DNA of 10,983 nt. Source: CAZITB01 sp964542055 (GTDB lineage: Bacteria > Planctomycetota > Phycisphaerae > Sedimentisphaerales > CAMDDF01). The stretch lies in NCBI GenBank assembly GCA_964542055.1, contig CAZITB010000097.1, forward strand, positions 1-10,983, written 5' to 3'. The notes under the pieces are model-generated. The model ran no database searches. It had not been told where the DNA came from and saw only the letters and a list, made by a program, of their open reading frames with translations. Shown one piece after another: positions 7,000-10,983 of the stretch. The translations under genes and the position numbers were made by a program. Positions within the stretch are counted from its first letter, which is position 1; each line of letters begins with the position of its first letter.

Positions 7000-7029
7000 T
7001 TGACATGCTTTGTGGTTATTGGTTATCAT
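7000..7029 (+). promoter_or_regulatory. Candidate upstream sigma-70 promoter
   Basis: TTGACA (7000-7005), an 18-base spacer, TATCAT (7024-7029). The -35 is perfect and the -10 matches five of six. Transcription from about 7036 would run through the hairpin-rich stretch into the PEP-CTERM gene, giving a leader of over 300 bases. The DNA here is AT-rich, so a chance match is possible. Confidence 0.35.
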
Positions 7030-7057
7030 ATATTGACAATTGAATATCTATAAGTTT

Positions 7058-7239
7058 GGAATCACTGAGATTCTATTTCGTTTCGACCCAAACCGGAAGT
7101 TTGTAAGTATCGGGAACGTTTAGAAGGCTCGGTGCTCTTTTTGCGCTTGCAAGGGAGCACCGTTTGCTTTATGTCCTGAAAGGCTCTTCCGGGCCTGGGT
7201 TGAGCATAATTGCGGCGGCGCTCCTTATTTTTTGCGCCG
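7058..7239 (+). other. Hairpin-rich non-coding stretch, possible structured leader or small RNA
   Basis: Successive inverted repeats are visible: GAATC/GATTC (7059-7073), CAAAC/GTTTG (7089-7103), CGGTGCTC/GAGCACCG (7130-7162) with an inner TTGC-GCTT-GCAA stem, and CGGCGC/GCGCCG (7216-7239). The 7130-7162 hairpin has 8 outer and 4 inner pairs. The tract after it (TTTGCTTTA) is too broken for a confident terminator. The stretch is richer in G and C than its flanks. It matches no riboswitch I recognise. It lies between two candidate promoters and would be in the transcript only from the upstream one. Confidence 0.3.
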
Positions 7240-7270
7240 AGAAGGGAGGAAAATGCGGCGGATAATTTAA

Positions 7271-7299
7271 TTGACACAATTGTGGATAAAAAGTATAAT
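7271..7299 (+). promoter_or_regulatory. Perfect-consensus sigma-70 promoter of the PEP-CTERM gene
   Basis: TTGACA (7271-7276), a 17-base spacer, TATAAT (7294-7299): all twelve bases match the consensus with ideal spacing. Transcription should start near 7306, about 58 bases before the ATG. This suggests strong expression of the downstream exported proteins unless a repressor acts here. Confidence 0.8.
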
Positions 7300-7313
7300 A
7301 TTGTTGTAATTGG

Positions 7314-7331
7314 GGAACGGGGCGCCGTTCC
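7314..7331 (+). other. GC-rich hairpin near the 5' end of the PEP-CTERM mRNA
   Basis: GGAACGG (7314-7320), loop GGCG, CCGTTCC (7325-7331): a perfect 7-pair stem beginning about 8 bases after the expected transcription start. It is followed by an A-rich stretch, not a T run, so it is not a plus-strand terminator. It could protect the mRNA 5' end or bind a regulator. Confidence 0.5.
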
Positions 7332-7363
7332 GTAAAAAAACGAAAATTTAAGGAGGCAAGAAA

Positions 7364-7885
7364 ATGAAGAAGTTTTTGCTAGTTCTAACACTGATTTTAT
7401 TAAACGCTGTTTTTGCTGTGTCAGATACAATAATAGAGCAAGACACTATTATTGACAGAGGAACATGGACAGGTAATACTAATGTATATGGGGCTGCTAC
7501 ATTAACTGTTAGTGGAGGTGATATTGTTTCAATTTCTCCTTTTGATAGTAGTATAATAGATGTATCTGGCGGAACCATCGGTATAATTTATGTAACTGAA
7601 TCCGAACACACAACTATTAACTTATATGGTGGTGAGCTAACAGGCTTCCATGGTATATTCGGTTCTTCAAATTCTATTAATATCTTTGGTTACGATTTCG
7701 AACAAATGCAAGTTGATGACAATCTATATTTGTCTGGAAAATGGGAAAATGATTTAGATTTTGAGTTTTACTTTTTACGATCTGAGGGTCTTCCAGATAT
7801 TGTTACGCTTACAACTATTCCTGAGCCATTTACTTTATCTTTCTTGGGGTTTGGTATTTTGCTACTGCGAAAAAATAAGAAGTAA
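7364..7885 (+). CDS. Small PEP-CTERM exported protein, beta-rich
   Basis: A 173-aa surface protein. Residues 1-18 are a signal peptide ('MKKFLLVLTLILLNAVFA', cleavage before VSD). The body is rich in Gly, Thr, Ser and Ile in short alternating repeats ('VYGAATLTVSGGDIVSI', 'IIDVSGGTIGIIYV', 'TINLYGGELTG'), suggesting a small beta-roll or beta-helix. The C-terminus is a PEP-CTERM signal: 'PEP' at 153-155, a hydrophobic helix to about 168, then 'RKNKK'. Such tails are recognised and cleaved by an exosortase in the inner membrane; no exosortase is in the window. The start is fixed by AAGGAGG (7350-7356), 7 bases before the ATG, behind the perfect promoter. The gene is AT-rich with many T-ending codons, unlike proA/proB. 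The next gene starts 52 bases on with no terminator between. The function of the body is not recognised. Confidence 0.85.
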   Translation: MKKFLLVLTLILLNAVFAVSDTIIEQDTIIDRGTWTGNTNVYGAATLTVSGGDIVSISPFDSSIIDVSGGTIGIIYVTESEHTTINLYGGELTGFHGIFGSSNSINIFGYDFEQMQVDDNLYLSGKWENDLDFEFYFLRSEGLPDIVTLTTIPEPFTLSFLGFGILLLRKNKK

Positions 7886-7937
7886 CTCACATCTTAAACT
7901 AATTCAATCAACTTAAACATTTTACGGAGGTTTAAAA

Positions 7938-10721
7938 ATGTATCAGAAGCATTCTGTCAATAGGCATATTATATCGGTCTTTTTACTTTGTTTTATTCTT
8001 GTCTCGATCTGTTCTGCTGTTGACCCGTCAACAGAATTTGTCTATTTAGGTTGTCAATCTTGGCAAATGGAATTTGATTCTGCTGGATATTCAGACTGTT
8101 TTTACTGGGGCAATACTTCCTTTCATCCTTTCAGTTCACATGAAATGCTTTCAGGTGAATGGGGTGCAGCAATTTATTATAATGGTATTTCAACAACAAA
8201 CCAAGCTATGTGGCTTACTGATTATTTTCTTTTACCATTTTTTAGCACGAATAGTGATTTTATATTTGTAGATGTTAATTCATTTGACAATCCCAACAAT
8301 TCTTTGGCTCCTTATTACAATTTTTATACAAATTATAATGGTGTTCAAACTGCCTATGATACCGCATATAGTAAAATAGAATTAGATGATATCGAGGTAA
8401 GGATTGACTATGAAGTTGTGGATTTAGGTGATTGCAACTATTCGCCAGTTTCTTTTATTGACACTAATGGTGTAGGATTTGTTCAGAGTGATAGATATGT
8501 TTTACTAAAAACCTATACAATTGAAAACATTAGCGATTCTAATATAACAGGACTTGAATTCTATCAGATGCTTTGCGGTTTGAGCAGTTGGGCGAACAAT
8601 TCAAGTTATTCATCCGTTGCTTTCACTGATGAATTGGCAAATTATACTCCATATAATTCTGTACACTCTGTGGACAATTTTCAATACGACATAACACAAT
8701 GGGGAATTGTTGGGCACGACCCCTGCCATCTTGATTATGTAAATTTCAGTTCAACTATTGAACCAGACATGATTGAAAATGATATATTTCCATATAACAA
8801 TCCAACAACCACAGGCACTTACGTAAACATAATGGACAGGAATCTAAATAATCAAACCTCAAGCACAGGCGAAGTTGCCGGCGCCATGGGCTGGTATCTG
8901 CCTGATCTTAAACCCAACGAAACAACATCACTCACCCTTGCTATAATGTTCGGCTGCGGCGATATCCATCGCCACCCTGTAAACCTGACAAAAGTTGACG
9001 ATGTGAATGAATTCGACAATCTTATGCCCGGCGATTTTATTACATACACAATCGATTACAACTACCCTGCATCAGCAACCGAAGACATCAACAACGCCGT
9101 CCTTACCGACTACCTGCCCGACGAACTCATGACCCCAAACCCCTCAACTGACCTGACGATTTCACACGGTGGAACATATAACTTTATGGATAATACCGTC
9201 ACATGGAACCTCGGAACTCTCTCGCCAGGCGATAGCAACAACTTTACCCTTAGCGCAAAACTAAACGGCGGCCAGTCTTTCCAGACTATTGAAAACCGTG
9301 TTGAGCTTTCAAGCGATTTCCCAGCCGATGCCGTCGCAACCGAACAGACAACACTTGGCTGTTGGAGAGTAAACAACCTTACGCAAAGTAAAAGATATTG
9401 CAGTATTCAGGATGCAATCAATGATGCTAACGACAATGATGTTCTAGTTGCCGAACCTTATACGTATGAAGAAAACATAATCATAGACGGCAAAAGTATT
9501 TTTCTAAGATCAACAGACCCTGAAAATTCTACAATAATCAATACAACAATTATTGACGGAGACAATGACGATTGTATCGTTTTGTCAAATGCTGCTCAAT
9601 TGGATATCAGCGGCTTTACCATAACTAACGGAGAAGAGGGAATTGATGCTGATCCGGGAACTTACCTGACAGTTAATAATTGTCAAATTGATAATCATAC
9701 TTATGATGGTATTGAATGTGGTGATATCACGATATCAAATACTGTAATTGAAAATAATGGCAATGGTCTGGATATTTCACATTCTTCACCCATAGTTTCA
9801 AACTGCATCATAAGAAGGCACAATGGTAATGGTATTGATATTTCAAGCACAACACCTTCAATTTCTCCAATTATAGAAAATTGTGCGATTTATGATAATG
9901 GTGATAGCGGTTCAGAGACTGGATTGAAATTACATAGCATGGATTCTCAGGCTATTGTCCGTAACAATGTGATAATAAATAATCATTATGGTGTGTACGG
10001 TTATGGTATTGCCCCATTTATCTATAACTGTATAATAAGAGATAACACTTTGGACTTTTATGGTATCTCAAGTGTTGATTACTGTTGTCTTGATTCTAGC
10101 TTTCCAGGAACTGGCAACATTGTAGCAGACCCTTGCTTTATAGATGCCGATGCTAATAATTTTCATATTTCAGGTTCTTCCCCATGTAAGGATGCCGGTC
10201 ATCCTTCGGCAGCGGTAAGCGACTACGACTTCGACGGCGAAGACCGCGTTGTAAACGGCAGAGTTGATATTGGAGCAGATGAATATTATTACTCCCCCGC
10301 AGACCTCAACACCGACGAGATCGTAAACTTTATCGACTACGCCATACTCACCGCTTCATGGCAGAAAACCGACGCCGCTGTTGCACTTGGAACAGATAGT
10401 TTCATTGATTATGATGACCTGTTTATTCTGTGCGAAGACTGGCTCTGGCAGCCTGCATGGTTGAATGATTTTCCGGCTCAGATGTCTATGATGTCAATGC
10501 CGTCTTCTTCAACTCAGCTGCAACTGACCGAGACACAATCACTCTCATCTACTGACTCAACAACTTCTGTATATCACACTCCAATACCTCAATACTCACT
10601 CGAAGAAACTCTAAAGTGGCTAGATGATCTCTGGTTATCTGGCGAACTCGCCGAGGTAATGACAGAATATGAATATCTCGAATTCCGAAAGGCACTGGAA
10701 AATAGCTGGATGTACCAGTAA
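7938..10721 (+). CDS. Large secreted modular protein: signal peptide, unknown domain, DUF11-like, beta-helix, dockerin-like, helical tail
   Basis: A 927-aa exported protein. Residues 1-27 are a signal peptide ('FLLCFILVSICSA'). Residues 28-~345 form a domain I do not recognise, rich in Tyr, Asn and Phe. About 349-470 is DUF11-like ('LTKVDDVNEFDNLMPGDFIT', 'LTDYLPDEL', 'VTWNLGTLSPGDSNNFTL'). About 477-780 is a right-handed parallel beta-helix with Asn/Ile-rich turns ('SIQDAINDAND', 'ITNGEEGI', 'ISNTVIENNGNGLDIS', 'NNVIINNHYGVYGYG'), closing with 'DIGADEYYY'. About 785-840 is a dockerin-like pair of calcium loops ('DLNTDEIVNFIDYAILTASW', 'DSFIDYDDLFILCEDWLW'). A Met/Ser-rich linker and an acidic helical tail (about 885-927) follow. 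Beta-helices of this kind often bind or cleave polysaccharide, but no catalytic residues are identifiable. GGAGG (7926-7930) lies 7 bases before the ATG. Base composition changes sharply between modules. Confidence 0.85.
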   Translation: MYQKHSVNRHIISVFLLCFILVSICSAVDPSTEFVYLGCQSWQMEFDSAGYSDCFYWGNTSFHPFSSHEMLSGEWGAAIYYNGISTTNQAMWLTDYFLLPFFSTNSDFIFVDVNSFDNPNNSLAPYYNFYTNYNGVQTAYDTAYSKIELDDIEVRIDYEVVDLGDCNYSPVSFIDTNGVGFVQSDRYVLLKTYTIENISDSNITGLEFYQMLCGLSSWANNSSYSSVAFTDELANYTPYNSVHSVDNFQYDITQWGIVGHDPCHLDYVNFSSTIEPDMIENDIFPYNNPTTTGTYVNIMDRNLNNQTSSTGEVAGAMGWYLPDLKPNETTSLTLAIMFGCGDIHRHPVNLTKVDDVNEFDNLMPGDFITYTIDYNYPASATEDINNAVLTDYLPDELMTPNPSTDLTISHGGTYNFMDNTVTWNLGTLSPGDSNNFTLSAKLNGGQSFQTIENRVELSSDFPADAVATEQTTLGCWRVNNLTQSKRYCSIQDAINDANDNDVLVAEPYTYEENIIIDGKSIFLRSTDPENSTIINTTIIDGDNDDCIVLSNAAQLDISGFTITNGEEGIDADPGTYLTVNNCQIDNHTYDGIECGDITISNTVIENNGNGLDISHSSPIVSNCIIRRHNGNGIDISSTTPSISPIIENCAIYDNGDSGSETGLKLHSMDSQAIVRNNVIINNHYGVYGYGIAPFIYNCIIRDNTLDFYGISSVDYCCLDSSFPGTGNIVADPCFIDADANNFHISGSSPCKDAGHPSAAVSDYDFDGEDRVVNGRVDIGADEYYYSPADLNTDEIVNFIDYAILTASWQKTDAAVALGTDSFIDYDDLFILCEDWLWQPAWLNDFPAQMSMMSMPSSSTQLQLTETQSLSSTDSTTSVYHTPIPQYSLEETLKWLDDLWLSGELAEVMTEYEYLEFRKALENSWMYQ

Positions 10722-10732
10722 TGGTTAATTTT

Positions 10733-10766
10733 AAAGGGCCGGTTTAATCCGACGGGTGGGCTCTTT
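10733..10766 (+). terminator. Weak first hairpin after the modular protein gene
   Basis: AAAGGGCC (10733-10740) pairs with GGCTCTTT (10759-10766), including one G-U pair, around an 18-base loop. The T run is short (TTTCT). It lies just upstream of the much stronger terminator, so it may act with it or only protect the 3' end. Confidence 0.35.
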
Positions 10767-10789
10767 CTAAAAATTAAGAAAATGGGTGG

Positions 10790-10822
10790 CACCCTTCTCT
10801 GCTTTTGAGAAGGGTGTTTTTT
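10790..10822 (+). terminator. Strong Rho-independent terminator
   Basis: CACCCTTCTC (10790-10799), loop TGCTTTT, GAGAAGGGTG (10807-10816), then six T (10817-10822). The 10-pair stem is perfect. It closes the two-gene exported-protein unit 68 bases after its stop codon. A competing GGGTG (10784-10788) just upstream could also pair with the left arm's CACCC. Confidence 0.92.
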
Positions 10823-10983
10823 AACGTTATCAGTTATCAGCCGCGTAGGATGAAAAAAATTGCTGTTCATTTTACCCATACGGAAGATTGATAACTATTG
10901 ACGGGGAGACCCATGCTGTGAAATTCCAAAGATCTTAATCAATTTTCATTGGGGGGACTCGCCTTTCAAATCCCCTTACAAAC
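10823..10983. other. Right-end stretch with no supported gene
   Basis: A tandem TTATCAG-TTATCAG (10827-10840) and an inverted TGATAAC (10889-10895) are visible. The only plus-strand frame with a start here is 13 codons long (10850-10891). A minus-strand frame entering from the right edge runs about 15 codons to a stop near 10936 and could be the end of a gene outside the window. Nothing decides this. Confidence 0.5.

Larger units (their letters stand above)
6389..7363. other. 975-base intergenic region without a convincing gene
   Basis: Four zones can be told apart. 6389-6530 holds the minus-strand promoter and otherwise plain AT-rich DNA. 6531-6837 holds two kinds of palindromic repeat. 6838-7057 is AT-rich, with a candidate promoter at 7000-7029. 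7058-7363 is hairpin-rich and ends in a perfect promoter and strong ribosome site for the PEP-CTERM gene. Frames that stay open here are explained by the repeats or look random in composition. Confidence 0.75.

Noticed and set aside
6663..7043. Open frame of 126 codons on the plus strand
   Set aside because: It runs through the dispersed repeats and contains the spurious 'VIPAKAGIQ' peptide; it has no ribosome site and no protein-like composition.
7130..7170. Hairpin CGGTGCTC/GAGCACCG as a Rho-independent terminator
   Set aside because: The following TTTGCTTTA is a broken T run and no gene ends upstream on that strand within the usual distance.
7253..7270. Five-codon frame (MRRII) behind a strong GGGAGG at 7244-7249, ending right before TTGACA
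   Set aside because: It lies upstream of the transcript from the main promoter and is too short to support; it could only matter if the upstream promoter is used.
7062..7430. Minus-strand frame of 122 codons
   Set aside because: It overlaps the start, ribosome site and perfect promoter of the PEP-CTERM gene, and its translation looks random.
10850..10891. Thirteen-codon frame starting MKKIAVHF
   Set aside because: The start looks gene-like but there is no spaced ribosome site and the frame ends at once; no continuation in another frame was seen.

Overview
The window reads as a stretch of a Planctomycetota chromosome, most likely class Phycisphaerae (Sedimentisphaerales-like). The basis is inference from protein style. 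There is a PEP-CTERM surface protein next to a very large secreted protein that joins a DUF11-like domain, a right-handed beta-helix with a 'DIGADEY' ending, and a dockerin-like 'DLNTDEIVNFIDYAILTASW' module. There is also a secreted DUF4038-type glycosidase with PKD domains. No rRNA, tRNA, CRISPR array or transposase gene was found.

Layout. (1) Positions 2-1348 hold the 3' part of a secreted glycosidase-like gene cut by the left edge. (2) Positions 1447-4905, plus strand, hold housekeeping genes: a tRNA-dihydrouridine synthase with its own promoter, then proA and proB (4 bp apart, start of proline synthesis) behind another promoter. (3) Positions 4907-6388, minus strand, hold a tight three-gene operon, zinc ribbon - lemA - zinc ribbon, read from a good sigma-70 promoter at 6422-6450. 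It ends one base from the proB stop codon. (4) Positions 6389-7363 have no convincing gene. They contain two kinds of dispersed palindromic repeat, then a hairpin-rich stretch with several candidate promoters, including a perfect TTGACA-17-TATAAT. (5) Positions 7364-10721, plus strand, hold a two-gene unit for exported proteins, a 173-aa PEP-CTERM protein and a 927-aa modular protein, closed by a strong intrinsic terminator at 10790-10822. (6) The last 160 bases carry no gene I can support.

How the parts relate. The ProA/ProB pair makes glutamate-5-semialdehyde; proC is not in the window. The LemA operon is probably a membrane or envelope module of unknown role. The exported pair uses two different C-terminal sorting styles in one transcription unit. 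The 927-aa gene is a visible base-composition mosaic: its DUF11-like and dockerin-like parts look like the housekeeping genes, while its N-terminal and beta-helix parts are strongly AT-rich.

The most open questions are the structured non-coding DNA before the PEP-CTERM gene, the LemA/double-zinc-ribbon operon, and the mosaic protein with an unrecognised N-terminal domain and C-terminal helical tail. I see no defence system, mobile island or other clearly new complete system.
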